Source: Arthrobacter sp. Soil736
GTDB taxonomy: Bacteria > Actinomycetota > Actinomycetes > Actinomycetales > Micrococcaceae
DNA: 42,409 bases
Assembly (NCBI RefSeq): GCF_001428005.1
Contig: NZ_LMSB01000019.1
Coordinates: 60,011 to 102,419, forward strand
Direction of reading: 5' to 3'
A program made the position numbers and the translations under genes. A model generated the notes under the pieces. The model worked only from the letters and a program-made list of their open reading frames with translations, was not told the origin of the DNA and searched no databases. Below, in pieces: positions 8,301 to 15,873 of this stretch; the first letter of the stretch is position 1; the number at the start of each line of letters is the position of its first letter.

Positions 8301-8334
8301 AGCCGGCCGATATGAGACGGCGGGCGAGGCTCAC
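5323..8334 (-). CDS. glnE: Bifunctional glutamine synthetase adenylyltransferase/deadenylylase
   Basis: A 1003-residue enzyme that adds AMP to the GlnA tyrosine when nitrogen is plentiful and removes it by phosphorolysis when nitrogen is scarce. Two homologous nucleotidyltransferase domains are visible. The N-terminal one carries GMGKCGARELNYISDVDVIY (215-234, deadenylylase half). The C-terminal one carries AMGRQGGREIGYGSDADVLY (about 718-737, adenylylase half). Both keep the G-G-x-E and D-x-D metal-binding pattern. Helical PII-responsive regions follow each (RQIKLGRGGLRDVEFTVQLL and ARHLKLGRGGLSDVEWLVQL). The start is GTG at 8334, nine bases after the glnA2 stop, so the two genes are co-transcribed. 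The target tyrosine of glnA lies 1.6 kb away on the opposite strand. Confidence 0.97.
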   Translation of the reverse strand: MSLARRLISAGFSDLEKGERFLAARELEGIDQDVLFAGLQLAANPDAALQSLVRLIEKHPDLRKLAAADTDTSEPLYRVLGASEALGEFLIRHPEHLDAFDVTASPEPLQAAPDQLRAQLLRAVRADPKASRPVAGISGPEAYEALRTAYRRGVVDLAVKDLCAADPLDFMPAVGAELADLAGAAIEAALAVSRAEAAGQFDAAEVADVALAVIGMGKCGARELNYISDVDVIYVVETGQLDDARANTIGTALASGISRAISSPAREPGLWEVDANLRPEGKSGPLVRTLASHQSYYARWAESWEFQALLKARTIAGDADLGKRYEDAVAPLVWTSASREGFVESVQAMRRRVTEHIPAAEEQRQIKLGRGGLRDVEFTVQLLQLVHGKSDETLRRRDTTSAIAALSTGGYIGRADAAEFDHAYRYLRLLEHRIQLFQLRRTHLMPVKEDSLRALAKAVLGPFSLDRPHPDALMATWQKTKRSVRELHDRIFYRPLLNTAAKLSSEDARLTPEAAQGRLAALGYRDPQGAMRHIEALTAGVSRRAALQRQLLPILLGWLAEGVDPDAGLLAFRRVSEALGTTHWYLGMLRDSAAAAERLCHMLSNSRLIADLLEVSPESVAWLGTDKELTPLSFEAQWQEIASKMSRHADPENAMRLIRLIRRREILRIAIADSAGLLAQDQVGDALAETDKAAILGALRAAENIVAASGPLKTSVLVVAMGRQGGREIGYGSDADVLYVHRALPGASDDEAQQQAAKIVGHLSSLLTQPLKPAIMAERVLAVDADLRPEGKSGAMVRSLESYAEYYRRWSLVWEAQALLRARPIAGDDQLAADFLRLIDPIRYPESLSEADVREIRRIKARVESERLPRGADPARHLKLGRGGLSDVEWLVQLLQIRHAGKHPELRTTSTLEALHAAASLGLLDAGDAGLLADAWRLASRIRSANVIWTGRASDLLPSSRRDLEAVARWCGYEEGMATAFEEDYLRVSRRARGVFEKVFYGP

Positions 8335-8343
8335 CGCGATCGC

Positions 8344-9684
8344 CTAAAGGATGGCGAGGTTGCGCTGCAGCTCATAGGGCGTCACCTGGAGGCGGTAGTC
8401 CTGCCACTCGGCCCGCTTGTTGCGCAGGAAGTGTTCAAAGACCTGCTCGCCGAGGATCTGCGGCATGAGTTCAGAGTCCTCCATGGCGCGGATGGCGTCA
8501 TGCAGGCTCGCAGGGAGGGGATCGTGGCCCATGGCCCGACGCTCCGCCGAGCTCAGCGACCAGATGTCATCCTCCGCCGCGGCGGGGAGCTGATAGCCTT
8601 CCTCGATTCCCTTCAGTCCGGCACCCAGGAGCACCGCGTAGGCGAGGTAGGGGTTGGCCGCCGAGTCGATGCCGCGGTACTCGATGCGTGCGGACTGCCC
8701 CTTGCCCGGCTTGTACAGCGGGACACGGACCAGGGCCGAGCGGTTGTTGTGGCCCCAGCTCAGGTAGCTGGGTGCCTCTCCCCCGCCCCAAAGGCGCTTG
8801 TACGAGTTCACGAACTGGTTGGTCACGGCGGTGAATTCCGGTGCGTGCTTGAGGATGCCGGCGATGAACTGGCGGGCGGTCTCCGAGAGCTGGAACTCGG
8901 AACCGGCCTCATAGAACGCGTTGGTGTCGCCCTCAAAGAGCGAGAAGTGCGTGTGCATGCCGGAGCCCGGGTGCGCCGTGAACGGCTTGGGCATGAAGGT
9001 GGCGTAGGTGCCCTGCTGGAGCGCCACTTCCTTGATGACGGTCCGGAACGTCATGATGTTGTCCGCCGTCTGGAGTGCGTCCGCGTAGCGAAGATCGATT
9101 TCGTTCTGTCCCGGTCCGGCCTCGTGATGGCTGAACTCCACGGAGATGCCCACGGACTCGAGCATGGTCACCGCGGTGCGGCGGAAGTCCTGTGCCACGC
9201 CGCCGGGGACGTGGTCGAAGTAGCCGCCCTCATCCACCGGAATCGGTGAACCGTCGGGACCGGGCTCCTGGGACTTGAGGAGGTAGAACTCGATTTCCGG
9301 GTGCGTGTAGCACGTGAAGCCCATGTCCGCGGCCTTCGCCAGGGTGCGCTTGAGGACGTTGCGGGGGTCGGCGGCTGACGGCTCGCCGTCGGGCGTCAGG
9401 ATGTCGCAGAACATCCGGGACGTCTGCTCCGTCTCGCCGCGCCACGGCAGGATCTGGAACGTGGAGGGATCCGGCTGGGCCAGCATGTCCGACTCGAAGA
9501 CACGGGCCAGTCCTTCGATGGCGGAGCCGTCGAAGCCCAGGCCCTCCTCGAAGGCACCCTCAACTTCTGCCGGCGCCAGGGCCACAGACTTGAGTGAACC
9601 CACGACGTCGGTGAACCACAGACGCACGAACCGTACGTCACGCTCTTCGATCGTGCGCAGGACAAACTCTTGCTGGCGGTCCAT
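8344..9684 (-). CDS. glnA2: Glutamine synthetase-like protein GlnA2
   Basis: A 446-residue glutamine synthetase I-fold ligase of the actinobacterial GlnA2 group. It keeps the catalytic motifs: GFDGSAIEG, THPEIEFYLL, HHEAGPGQNEIDLRY, KPFTAHPGSGMHTHFSL and NNRSALVRVP. At the position of the GlnA adenylylation tyrosine it reads DDIWSLSSAE, with Trp375 instead, so it should be blind to its operon partner GlnE. Streptomyces GlnA2 is reported to be a gamma-glutamylpolyamine synthetase, and mycobacterial GlnA2 is dispensable for glutamine; the substrate here cannot be read from sequence. The ATG at 9684 is preceded by a purine-rich GAGAAGAGG. It is divergent from panB across a 266-bp regulatory gap. 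Confidence 0.93.
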   Translation of the reverse strand: MDRQQEFVLRTIEERDVRFVRLWFTDVVGSLKSVALAPAEVEGAFEEGLGFDGSAIEGLARVFESDMLAQPDPSTFQILPWRGETEQTSRMFCDILTPDGEPSAADPRNVLKRTLAKAADMGFTCYTHPEIEFYLLKSQEPGPDGSPIPVDEGGYFDHVPGGVAQDFRRTAVTMLESVGISVEFSHHEAGPGQNEIDLRYADALQTADNIMTFRTVIKEVALQQGTYATFMPKPFTAHPGSGMHTHFSLFEGDTNAFYEAGSEFQLSETARQFIAGILKHAPEFTAVTNQFVNSYKRLWGGGEAPSYLSWGHNNRSALVRVPLYKPGKGQSARIEYRGIDSAANPYLAYAVLLGAGLKGIEEGYQLPAAAEDDIWSLSSAERRAMGHDPLPASLHDAIRAMEDSELMPQILGEQVFEHFLRNKRAEWQDYRLQVTPYELQRNLAIL

Positions 9685-9798
9685 GAAGGCCTCTTCTCCG
9701 GGTCAACGTCCATGCCCCGGGTCCGTTGATGACGAAGCCGTGGCAGCTCACGAATCACTTTACTAAGCATTTCCGCATGATGCTGGCGCAGCTGCCCC

Positions 9799-9818
9799 GC
9801 GTAACACAGCGTTAACAC
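9799..9818. repeat. Direct repeat in the glnA2-panB divergent region
   Basis: GCGTAACAC (9799-9807) and GCGTTAACAC (9809-9818) are near-identical and start 10 bp apart, one helical turn. The pair also reads GTAAC-n6-TTAAC, half of a degenerate GlnR box. It lies about 120 bp before glnA2. Confidence 0.35.
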
Positions 9819-9878
9819 GACGGGCGGGCCGGACCAGTGGCCGGCAGGACCCGGCGAGGCGCGTGCGGACGGCCGGGT

Positions 9879-9894
9879 TGTGATGCGAATCACC
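9879..9894. promoter_or_regulatory. CRP/GlxR-like site between glnA2 and panB
   Basis: TGTGA-TGCGAA-TCACC matches the CRP-family consensus TGTGA-N6-TCACA at nine of ten conserved bases. Its centre is 64.5 bp upstream of the panB start, which may also be its transcription start. Confidence 0.45.
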
Positions 9895-9938
9895 CGCGCG
9901 CCCCTGCCGCCCGGTGGCTAGGACCGCGGGTATCGCAT

Positions 9939-9944
9939 TACGCT
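9939..9944 (+). promoter_or_regulatory. Predicted -10 element of panB (leaderless)
   Basis: TACGCT with six bases to ATG 9951. No clear ribosome-binding site lies between them. Confidence 0.4.
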
Positions 9945-9950
9945 CTTGCC

Positions 9951-10856
9951 ATGGCCTCAAGCAGCAGTTCCGACTCAAGCATGTCCGCGGAAGTACCGGC
10001 ACCTTACGGCAACGGCCCCGCGGGGGCTGCGGCGCCGCCGTCGGAAACTCCCAAGAAGGCCGTGTCCCGAATCCGCACGCACCACCTGCAGCAGGCAAAA
10101 ACCAACGGTGAACGATTCGCCATGCTGACCGCCTACGAGCAGTACTCGGCCGAGATCTTCGACCAGGCCGGCATCGAGGTCCTGCTGGTGGGCGATTCGG
10201 CGTCGAACAATGTGTTCGGCAACGAGACCAGCCTCCCCGTCACCGTCGATGAGCTGCTGCCGCTGTGCCGCGCCGTCTCGCGTTCGGCCAAACGGGCGCT
10301 TGTGGTGGCGGACCTTCCTTTCGGCAGCTACGAGGTATCCCCGCAGCAGGGAGTTGCCACGGGCGTCCGTTTCCTCAAGGAGGGCCTGGCGCACGCTGTC
10401 AAGATCGAGGGCGGCAAGTTCTACGCCGAAACGGTCAGGGCCATGGTGCAGGCGGGCATTCCCGTCATGGCGCACATCGGCTTCACCCCGCAGAGCGAGC
10501 ACTCCCTCGGCGGCTACCGCGTGCAGGGCCGCGGCGATGACGCGGCGCGGCTGATCGAGGATGCGGTGGCCCTCGCCGACGCCGGCGCATTCTGCGTACT
10601 CATGGAAATGGTTCCCGCCGAGACGGCAGCGGCCGTCGACGCGGCAGTGCAGGTGCCCACGATCGGCATCGGGGCCGGCAACATGACCACCGGCCAGGTC
10701 CTGGTCTGGCAGGACATGGCGGGGCTGCGCGGCGGCAAGATGGCCAAGTTCGTCAAGCAGTACGCGGATCTGCGGACACTACTGGGCGATGCCGCCAAGG
10801 CGTACGGCGACGACGTCCGCTCGGGCCAGTTCCCGGGTCCGGAGCACTCCTTCTAG
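9951..10856 (+). CDS. panB: 3-methyl-2-oxobutanoate hydroxymethyltransferase
   Basis: Ketopantoate hydroxymethyltransferase adds a hydroxymethyl group from 5,10-methylene-tetrahydrofolate to 2-oxoisovalerate, the first committed step of pantothenate and coenzyme A synthesis. The TIM-barrel motifs are visible: [12 protein letters not shown] (58-69), [11 protein letters not shown] (80-90, with the metal-binding GDS), [37 protein letters not shown] and [16 protein letters not shown] start it at ATG 9951 (301 residues); an upstream in-frame GTG at 9837 would add 38 residues that look non-coding. The first ~35 residues are a Ser/Pro/Ala-rich extension not needed for the fold. It is convergent with the small SPOR-like gene, only 27 bp away. 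Confidence 0.96.
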   Translation: MASSSSSDSSMSAEVPAPYGNGPAGAAAPPSETPKKAVSRIRTHHLQQAKTNGERFAMLTAYEQYSAEIFDQAGIEVLLVGDSASNNVFGNETSLPVTVDELLPLCRAVSRSAKRALVVADLPFGSYEVSPQQGVATGVRFLKEGLAHAVKIEGGKFYAETVRAMVQAGIPVMAHIGFTPQSEHSLGGYRVQGRGDDAARLIEDAVALADAGAFCVLMEMVPAETAAAVDAAVQVPTIGIGAGNMTTGQVLVWQDMAGLRGGKMAKFVKQYADLRTLLGDAAKAYGDDVRSGQFPGPEHSF

Positions 10857-10883
10857 GACACGTCCGCGGTCAGTCCTCGCTGG

Positions 10884-11048
10884 TCAGTCCTCGTCGCCCT
10901 TTTCCCAGGCTTCGTTGCGTGCCTTGACCTTCTCGAGGGCGTGTTCCGCTTCCTGCCGGGTCTTGTAGGGGCCAATCAGCTGGCTCCAGTCGGACATCGC
11001 GTCTTCTTCGACCTCGTGGGTATTCACGTTGTACCAGTACTCGGGCAT
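10884..11048 (-). CDS. Small SPOR-like protein (54 residues)
   Basis: A 54-residue acidic protein beginning MPEYWYNVNTHEVEEDAMSDWSQLIGPYKTRQEAEHALEKV. The GPYKTRQEAEHALEKVKARNEAW part looks like the end of a SPOR repeat (G-P-Y/F-x-T-x-x-E-A), the peptidoglycan-binding fold, but there is no signal peptide or membrane helix, so a cell-wall role is doubtful. I recall similar short proteins annotated as 'SPOR domain-containing' in Arthrobacter relatives. The start at 11048 is favoured over an in-frame ATG at 11147 because GAGGAA sits five bases upstream and the extension has no family resemblance. It is divergent from map and tail-to-tail with panB. Confidence 0.8.
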   Translation of the reverse strand: MPEYWYNVNTHEVEEDAMSDWSQLIGPYKTRQEAEHALEKVKARNEAWEKGDED

Positions 11049-11161
11049 CGACGTTCCTCGCTTCCGGTTGGCAGCCGGCCCCGCCGACGTGATCCACGTA
11101 ACGTAACCCGCAACGGGGCCGGGATGCCGCATAAATTTACATGGCATTCTGCGGTGCCTTA

Positions 11162-11167
11162 TATGAT
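11162..11167 (+). promoter_or_regulatory. Predicted -10 element of map (leaderless)
   Basis: TATGAT (five of six matches to TATAAT) with six bases to ATG 11174. A TTTACA at 11136-11141 is a possible -35 but with a long 20-bp spacer. Confidence 0.5.
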
Positions 11168-11173
11168 CAATCT

Positions 11174-12052
11174 ATGCCTTCCTTAGCCTCGACCGCACCC
11201 ACCGGCACGCTCACCCCGGGATCTGTCAGCCCGCAGCGGCCCGTACCCGCGTCGATCCCGCGGCCCGAGTACGTCGGCAAGCCCGGCCCGGCCAAATTCA
11301 CCGGCTCCGAGGTGAAATCGGCCGAAACCATTGAGAAGATCCGCCTCGCCAGCCGGATAGCGGCGCAGGCGATCGTGGAAGTGGGAAAGCACATCGCGCC
11401 GGGCGTCACCACTGACGAACTGGACCGGATCGGCCACGAGTTCCTTCTGGACCACAACGCCTATCCCTCCACGCTCGGGTACCGCGGCTTCCCGAAGTCC
11501 CTGTGCTCCTCGCTCAACGAAGTCATCTGCCACGGAATTCCGGACAGCACGGTGCTTCAGGACGGTGACATCCTCAACATCGACATCACGGCGTTCATCG
11601 GCGGTGTGCACGGCGACACCAATTACACCTTCCTCGTCGGAGACGTGGATGAGGAATCGCGCCTGCTCGTGGAGCGGACGAAGGAATCCCTCAACCGGGC
11701 CATCAAGGCGGCCGCTCCCGGGAGGCAGATCAACGTGATCGGCCGCGCCATCGAGTCCTATGCCAAGCGCTTCGGCTACGGCGTGGTCCGCGATTTCACC
11801 GGGCACGGCGTCGGAGAGGCGTTCCACACCGGCCTCATCATTCCGCATTACGACGCCGCTCCGGCCTACAACACCGTGATCGAAGCGGGCATGGTGTTCA
11901 CCATTGAGCCCATGCTGACCCTCGGCACCATCGAATGGGACATGTGGGCGGACGACTGGACGGTGGTCACCAAGGACCGCAAGCGCACCGCGCAGTTCGA
12001 ACACACGCTCCTGGTCACCGAATCGGGCGCCGAAATCCTGACTCTTCCCTAA
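11174..12052 (+). CDS. map: Methionine aminopeptidase, type I
   Basis: A 292-residue metalloprotease that removes the initiator methionine from new proteins. The five metal ligands of the pita-bread fold are in place: the two aspartates in [20 protein letters not shown], His in [12 protein letters not shown], Glu in FTIEPML, and Glu in [10 protein letters not shown]. The substrate histidine is in ICHGIPD. The N-terminal ~45 residues ([20 protein letters not shown]) are a proline-rich extension like that of mycobacterial MetAP1c. ATG 11174 is favoured over an in-frame ATG at 11141 because a good -10 hexamer lies six bases before it. ppgK follows 82 bp downstream on the same strand. Confidence 0.97.
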   Translation: MPSLASTAPTGTLTPGSVSPQRPVPASIPRPEYVGKPGPAKFTGSEVKSAETIEKIRLASRIAAQAIVEVGKHIAPGVTTDELDRIGHEFLLDHNAYPSTLGYRGFPKSLCSSLNEVICHGIPDSTVLQDGDILNIDITAFIGGVHGDTNYTFLVGDVDEESRLLVERTKESLNRAIKAAAPGRQINVIGRAIESYAKRFGYGVVRDFTGHGVGEAFHTGLIIPHYDAAPAYNTVIEAGMVFTIEPMLTLGTIEWDMWADDWTVVTKDRKRTAQFEHTLLVTESGAEILTLP

Positions 12053-12134
12053 CCTCTGCGGGCCGCCCCGGCCGCAATCCGGCAAGCCACCCTTGCCCTC
12101 CCAAGCCCCCTACCCTGCCACGAACGGAATTCCA

Positions 12135-12938
12135 TTGGCCAAGAAGGACGAAAAGACCCGCAAGAACCCGCCGCTGATTGGCGTCGACATCGGCGGAACC
12201 GGAATCAAGGGCGGCATCGTCGACCTGAAGAAGGGCAAGCTGATCGGCGACCGTTTCCGGCTGGCCACGCCCCAGCCGGCAACTCCGGCAGCGGTCGCGG
12301 AAGTAGTGGCGCAGGTGGTCGAAGAACTGTCGTCGCGCCCTGATGCCCCCGACGCTGACAGCCCGGTTGGTGTGACGTTCCCCGGCATCATCCAGCACGG
12401 CGTGGTCCACTCCGCCGCCAACGTGGACAAGAGCTGGATCGACACCGACATCGACGCGCTGCTGACAGCCCGCCTGGGCCGTCCGGTGGAAGTTATCAAC
12501 GACGCCGACGCCGCTGGCCTCGCGGAAGCCCGCTACGGCGCAGGCGCGGGAATTGGCGGCACGGTCCTGGTCATCACGCTCGGCACCGGCATTGGCTCGG
12601 CGTTCATCTTCAACGGCCAACTGGTACCCAACGCTGAACTCGGCCACCTCGAGATCGACGGCTTCGACGCCGAAACCAAGGCCTCCGCCGTGGCTCGGGA
12701 ACGGGACGGCCTCAGCTGGGAAGAGTACAGCGTGCTCCTCCAGCGCTACTTCTCCCACGTGGAGTTCCTCTTCTCCCCCGAGCTGTTCATCGTCGGGGGA
12801 GGCATCTCCAAGCGTGCGGACGAATACCTGCCGCACATGAAGCTGCGCACGCCGATCGTTCCCGCCGTGTTGAAGAACGAGGCCGGGATCGTGGGCGCCG
12901 CCATCGAAATTGCACTGCAACACGACCTGGCGAAGTAG
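12135..12938 (+). CDS. ppgK: Polyphosphate glucokinase (ROK family)
   Basis: A ROK-family sugar kinase, about 267 residues, that phosphorylates glucose to glucose-6-phosphate using inorganic polyphosphate (often also ATP). Arthrobacter relatives include the polyP/ATP glucomannokinase. The phosphate-binding loop is GVDIGGTGIKGGIVD. Other motifs are VGVTFPGIIQHG, VINDADAAGLAEARYG (catalytic Asp), VITLGTGIGSAFI (second phosphate loop) and NAELGHLEIDG. The polyphosphate group is favoured because the protein lacks the CxCGxxGC zinc motif of classical ROK glucokinases. I use TTG 12135, with ACGGAA just upstream; another in-frame TTG at 12093 would add 14 residues. A strong terminator follows. Confidence 0.92.
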   Translation: MAKKDEKTRKNPPLIGVDIGGTGIKGGIVDLKKGKLIGDRFRLATPQPATPAAVAEVVAQVVEELSSRPDAPDADSPVGVTFPGIIQHGVVHSAANVDKSWIDTDIDALLTARLGRPVEVINDADAAGLAEARYGAGAGIGGTVLVITLGTGIGSAFIFNGQLVPNAELGHLEIDGFDAETKASAVARERDGLSWEEYSVLLQRYFSHVEFLFSPELFIVGGGISKRADEYLPHMKLRTPIVPAVLKNEAGIVGAAIEIALQHDLAK

Positions 12939-12990
12939 CTCCGGACAGGGCCGGTAGCGGAGGCTGCAACAGCACCCGACCGGCTACGCG

Positions 12991-13025
12991 GAAGGCGGCA
13001 GACACAATGTCTGCCGCCTTCGTTT
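12991..13025 (+). terminator. Terminator of ppgK
   Basis: GAAGGCGGCAGACA (12991-13004) pairs exactly with TGTCTGCCGCCTTC (13008-13021) around a three-base loop, followed by GTTT. Confidence 0.8.
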
Positions 13026-13037
13026 GTCCTACTGGAG

Positions 13038-13077
13038 CCGGTGGCGGCCGCGGCTTCCCCTCCGCTGCCGCCACCGG
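13038..13077 (-). terminator. Hairpin just after nrdR
   Basis: CCGGTGGCGGC (13038-13048) and GCCGCCACCGG (13067-13077) form an exact 11-bp stem, three bases after the nrdR stop. It lacks a T-run on the minus strand, so it may stabilise the 3' end rather than terminate alone. Confidence 0.55.
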
Positions 13078-13080
13078 AGC

Positions 13081-13593
13081 TTAGAGCGGGCTCTTTTCGG
13101 AGCTCTTGCCTTCGGAACGCTTGGCTTCGGCGCCCTTGGCTTCCACTTCGGCCTCGTGGCGAAGCAGCGCAATGGCGGACTCGAAGTCTTCCAGCGACTC
13201 GAAGGCCTGATAAACGCTGGCGAAGCGGAGATACGCCACCTTATCCAGCTTCTGCAGCGGGCCGAGGATGATCAGGCCCACCTCGTGGGCGTCGATCTCC
13301 GCCGCGCCGGAGGCCCGGATGTTTTCTTCGACTTCCTGCGCCAGCATGGCGAGGTCGTCCTCGCTGACCGGCCGGCCCTGGCAGGCCTTGCGAACGCCGT
13401 TGATGACCTTGCTGCGGCTAAAGGGCTCGCCCACGCCGGAACGCTTGATCACCGAGAGACTGGTTGTTTCGACCGTGGTAAACCGGCGCCCGCACTCGGG
13501 GCATTGCCGGCGGCGGCGGATGGCGGAGCCGTCATCGGCCATCCGGCTGTCCACCACGCGGGAGTCGGGGTTACGGCAAAACGGACAGTACAC
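13081..13593 (-). CDS. nrdR: Transcriptional repressor NrdR
   Basis: A 170-residue dATP/ATP-sensing repressor of ribonucleotide reductase genes. The N-terminal zinc ribbon uses C3, C6, C31 and C34 (MYCPFC and CPECG), with the DNA-contacting RRRR at 26-29. The ATP-cone domain follows (about 46-136, from SVIKRSG to [19 protein letters not shown]). A charged C-terminal tail ([24 protein letters not shown]) is longer than in most family members. The start is GTG 13593, with AAGGAA upstream. Two NrdR-type boxes precede the gene, one inside its predicted promoter, so it probably represses itself. No ribonucleotide reductase gene lies in the window. Confidence 0.97.
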   Translation of the reverse strand: MYCPFCRNPDSRVVDSRMADDGSAIRRRRQCPECGRRFTTVETTSLSVIKRSGVGEPFSRSKVINGVRKACQGRPVSEDDLAMLAQEVEENIRASGAAEIDAHEVGLIILGPLQKLDKVAYLRFASVYQAFESLEDFESAIALLRHEAEVEAKGAEAKRSEGKSSEKSPL

Positions 13594-13659
13594 GCTGTTC
13601 CTTCCCCGGTGCGTAATGGCGCTCCCGGCTTCAGAGGTGCCGGAGTTTGTTCCGGATCC

Positions 13660-13689
13660 AGTTTACGGCTACATGTAGCTGAATAACAA
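13660..13689 (-). promoter_or_regulatory. Predicted nrdR promoter
   Basis: Minus-strand -35 TTGTTA (13684-13689) and -10 TAAACT (13660-13665) are separated by 18 bp. The spacer is almost exactly filled by NrdR box 1. Confidence 0.5.
13666..13681. promoter_or_regulatory. NrdR box 1
   Basis: A 16-bp site centred on the perfect palindrome CTACATGTAG (13669-13678), resembling the NrdR core CWATATATWG with two differences. It lies between the -35 and -10 of nrdR. Confidence 0.6.
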
Positions 13690-13697
13690 GCCTGTAA

Positions 13698-13713
13698 TTA
13701 CTACATCTAGTGG
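13698..13713. promoter_or_regulatory. NrdR box 2
   Basis: TTACTACATCTAGTGG matches the NrdR consensus ACACWATATATWGTGT at 11 of 16 positions. Its centre is 32 bp from box 1, the three-turn spacing typical of paired NrdR boxes. It abuts the hisD stop codon. Confidence 0.6.
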
Positions 13714-15090
13714 TTAGCGACCGTTCCTGAAGCGGGCTGTCACGGCGTCTCCGTGTGCCGGGAGGTCTTCCGCGCCGGACAGGCTCACGATGTGTCCGGT
13801 GACCTGTTCCAAAGCGGACTCCGTGTAGTTGATGACCTGGATGGCCCGCAGGAACGTGGTCACGTTGAGCCCCGACGAAAATGCCGCAGTTCCGCTGGTG
13901 GGCAGGACGTGGTTGGAGCCGGCGCAGTAATCGCCGAGGCTGACGGGGCTGTAGTCCCCAACGAAGATGGCGCCGGCATTGCGGATCCGCGATGCCACCG
14001 CAGCGGCGTCCGCCGTCATGATCTCAAGGTGTTCTGCAGCGTAGGCATCACAGGCCGCAATCCCCTGCTCGAGGTCGTCCACGAGGACGACGCCGGACTG
14101 CGGCCCGGACAGGGCTTCGCGCACGCGCTGGCCGTGCTTGGTGGAGGCTGCCTGAAGCTCGAGTTCCTCCCGCACGTCCGCGGCAAGCCGGAGGGAATCC
14201 GTGATCAGGACGGACGCGGCCTTCGGATCGTGTTCGGCCTGGCTGATCAGGTCCGCGGCCACGAAGGCGGCCCGGGCTGTCGAATCCGCCAGAATGGCAA
14301 TTTCCGTGGTGCCCGCCTCGGAATCGATGCCCACGACGCCCTTGACGAGCCTCTTGGCCGTGGCCACGAAGATGTTCCCGGGTCCGGTCACGACGTCCAC
14401 CGGCTCCAGCGCCGGCTCGCCGTCCCCGCCGGGAACTCCGTAGGCGAACGCGGCGATGGCCTGGGCCCCGCCGATCGCGTACACCTCGCCGATGCCCAGC
14501 AGCGCGGCGGCGGCCAGGATGGTGGGGTGCGGGAGCCCGCCGAAGTCCTTCTGCGGCGGCGACGCGAGTGCGATGGACTCCACGCCTGCAGCCAGGGCAG
14601 GAACCACGTTCATGATGACCGACGACGGGTAGACGGCTAGGCCGCCCGGCACGTACAGGCCCACGCGGGCCACCGGAACCCACTTTTGGCTCACCACGGC
14701 GCCGTCACCGAGGGAGACGTCGACGTCGGCCGGCCTCTGGCCGTCCGCGAACCGCCGGGCGCGGCTGATGGACTCCTCAAGCGCTGAGCGCACGGCCGGG
14801 TCCAGGCCGTCCAGGGCTGACTGGAGCGCCTCCGCCGGAACGCGCGGATGCGCCTGCTCCACGCCGTCGAACGCTTGTGCAAATTCAGCGAGGGCGGCAA
14901 AGCCGCGCTGGCGGACGGCGGAAATGATGTCCGTGACTTTCTGCTCTGCGTCGGCCATCGTCTGGTGCCGTGCCCGCGGCACGGCCTCGCGGAGTTCCGC
15001 GAGGCTCAGTCGCCGGCCGCGCAGGTCAACGGTGCGGAATTCGACGGCGGGGGATGTCGGGCGTACGGAGCTGTCCGGAGAAGTGGTCAC
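13714..15090 (-). CDS. hisD: Histidinol dehydrogenase
   Basis: A 458-residue zinc enzyme that oxidises L-histidinol to L-histidine in two NAD-dependent steps, the end of histidine synthesis. The family signature is clear: [71 protein letters not shown] and AAEHLEIM, whose Glu-His pair is catalytic. [17 protein letters not shown] completes the substrate site. The start is GTG 15090, with TAAAAT six bases before it and no ribosome-binding site, so the mRNA is probably leaderless. No other his gene follows within the window: nrdR lies immediately downstream behind its own promoter, so hisD is not in a visible his operon here. Confidence 0.97.
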   Translation of the reverse strand: MTTSPDSSVRPTSPAVEFRTVDLRGRRLSLAELREAVPRARHQTMADAEQKVTDIISAVRQRGFAALAEFAQAFDGVEQAHPRVPAEALQSALDGLDPAVRSALEESISRARRFADGQRPADVDVSLGDGAVVSQKWVPVARVGLYVPGGLAVYPSSVIMNVVPALAAGVESIALASPPQKDFGGLPHPTILAAAALLGIGEVYAIGGAQAIAAFAYGVPGGDGEPALEPVDVVTGPGNIFVATAKRLVKGVVGIDSEAGTTEIAILADSTARAAFVAADLISQAEHDPKAASVLITDSLRLAADVREELELQAASTKHGQRVREALSGPQSGVVLVDDLEQGIAACDAYAAEHLEIMTADAAAVASRIRNAGAIFVGDYSPVSLGDYCAGSNHVLPTSGTAAFSSGLNVTTFLRAIQVINYTESALEQVTGHIVSLSGAEDLPAHGDAVTARFRNGR

Positions 15091-15096
15091 CCGTTC

Positions 15097-15102
15097 ATTT
15101 TA
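15097..15102 (-). promoter_or_regulatory. Predicted -10 element of hisD (leaderless)
   Basis: TAAAAT on the minus strand, six bases before GTG 15090. Confidence 0.5.
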
Positions 15103-15171
15103 CGCGCCGCGGCACCGGCCCCTGCGGTGTTACGGGATGCGGTCCGGTCAGCGCGCCGGACGGCGGCGCTG

Positions 15172-15735
15172 TCAGTAGTCGTGCCCTGCGTCTTGCCCTG
15201 CGGCCGGGTCCTTGGACTTGCCCAGCAGGCTGATCACGCGCAGGGCGAAAAAGCCGGCCGCGACGGCCGCCGGCCAGAGCAGCAGGACGGTGTGGGACCT
15301 CAGCGAGAATGCGACGCTGGCATTGGCCGACGTGTCCTGGGGCTGCCCCAGCCAGAGGCCCGCCAGCACTCCGATCTGCCAGGCGAGGACGGCTGCCGCC
15401 CCGCCGGCGGCCACCGACAACACCAGCATCCGGCGCGTTCCGCCGTCCTTGCGACCGGCCAGCAGCACGGCCACGAGGCTGCCGGCGAAGACGAACAGCC
15501 CGGCCAGGACCAGGTCCCGCGGGAGCCAGCCCTCGCTGTTGGTCCCGGATGCCAGCTCGGCGTTGCCGGAGAGTAGGTTCATTCCGCCCGGCGCCAGGAG
15601 CCACCACAGCAGCCCGGCCGGGATGCCCGCTCCGATGATGCCCGCGACCCACGGCCAGCTCCGCCGGACGCTTTCCGGGGCGCCATCCGGCTGGTGGTGG
15701 TGGCGGACCGGAGGCGCGGTTGCAGGCTGTGTCAT
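15172..15735 (-). CDS. Hypothetical four-helix membrane protein
   Basis: A 187-residue protein I do not recognise with certainty. Four hydrophobic segments are visible at about residues 28-50, 76-94, 104-130 and 148-168, with a short loop containing LLSGNAELASGTNSEGWLPRDL between the first two. This topology resembles small actinobacterial proteins such as DUF2567, but that is only a guess. The N terminus is rich in Pro and His (PPVRHHHQPDG) and the C terminus is hydrophilic (KSKDPAAGQDAGHDY); both are probably cytoplasmic. ATG 15735 is preceded at six bases by TAACGT. It is upstream of hisD on the same strand, 81 bp away, and divergent from the flavin reductase gene. Confidence 0.8.
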   Translation of the reverse strand: MTQPATAPPVRHHHQPDGAPESVRRSWPWVAGIIGAGIPAGLLWWLLAPGGMNLLSGNAELASGTNSEGWLPRDLVLAGLFVFAGSLVAVLLAGRKDGGTRRMLVLSVAAGGAAAVLAWQIGVLAGLWLGQPQDTSANASVAFSLRSHTVLLLWPAAVAAGFFALRVISLLGKSKDPAAGQDAGHDY

Positions 15736-15741
15736 GAAGAA

Positions 15742-15747
15742 ACGTTA
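15742..15747 (-). promoter_or_regulatory. Possible -10 element of the four-helix protein gene
   Basis: TAACGT on the minus strand, six bases before ATG 15735. Confidence 0.35.
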
Positions 15748-15873
15748 ACAAATGTTGGTCCGCGTTGCGGAAACCGGACTGCGCTGCGGCCGAATGATGC
15801 AACACCCGGGAAGCCCAATAGTCTTGTAGTAGAGACACAACCACCGACAGGTTCAGCAGGGAGATCGATCACA

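Noticed and set aside
9799..9818. GlnR box for glnA2-glnE
   Set aside because: Only one half-site (GTAAC) is good; the second reads TTAAC and no further half-sites follow in phase, so I list it only as a direct repeat.
9837..9950. N-terminal extension of panB from an upstream GTG
   Set aside because: The added 38 residues do not resemble PanB, cover the CRP-like site, and the ATG at 9951 has a -10 hexamer at the leaderless distance.
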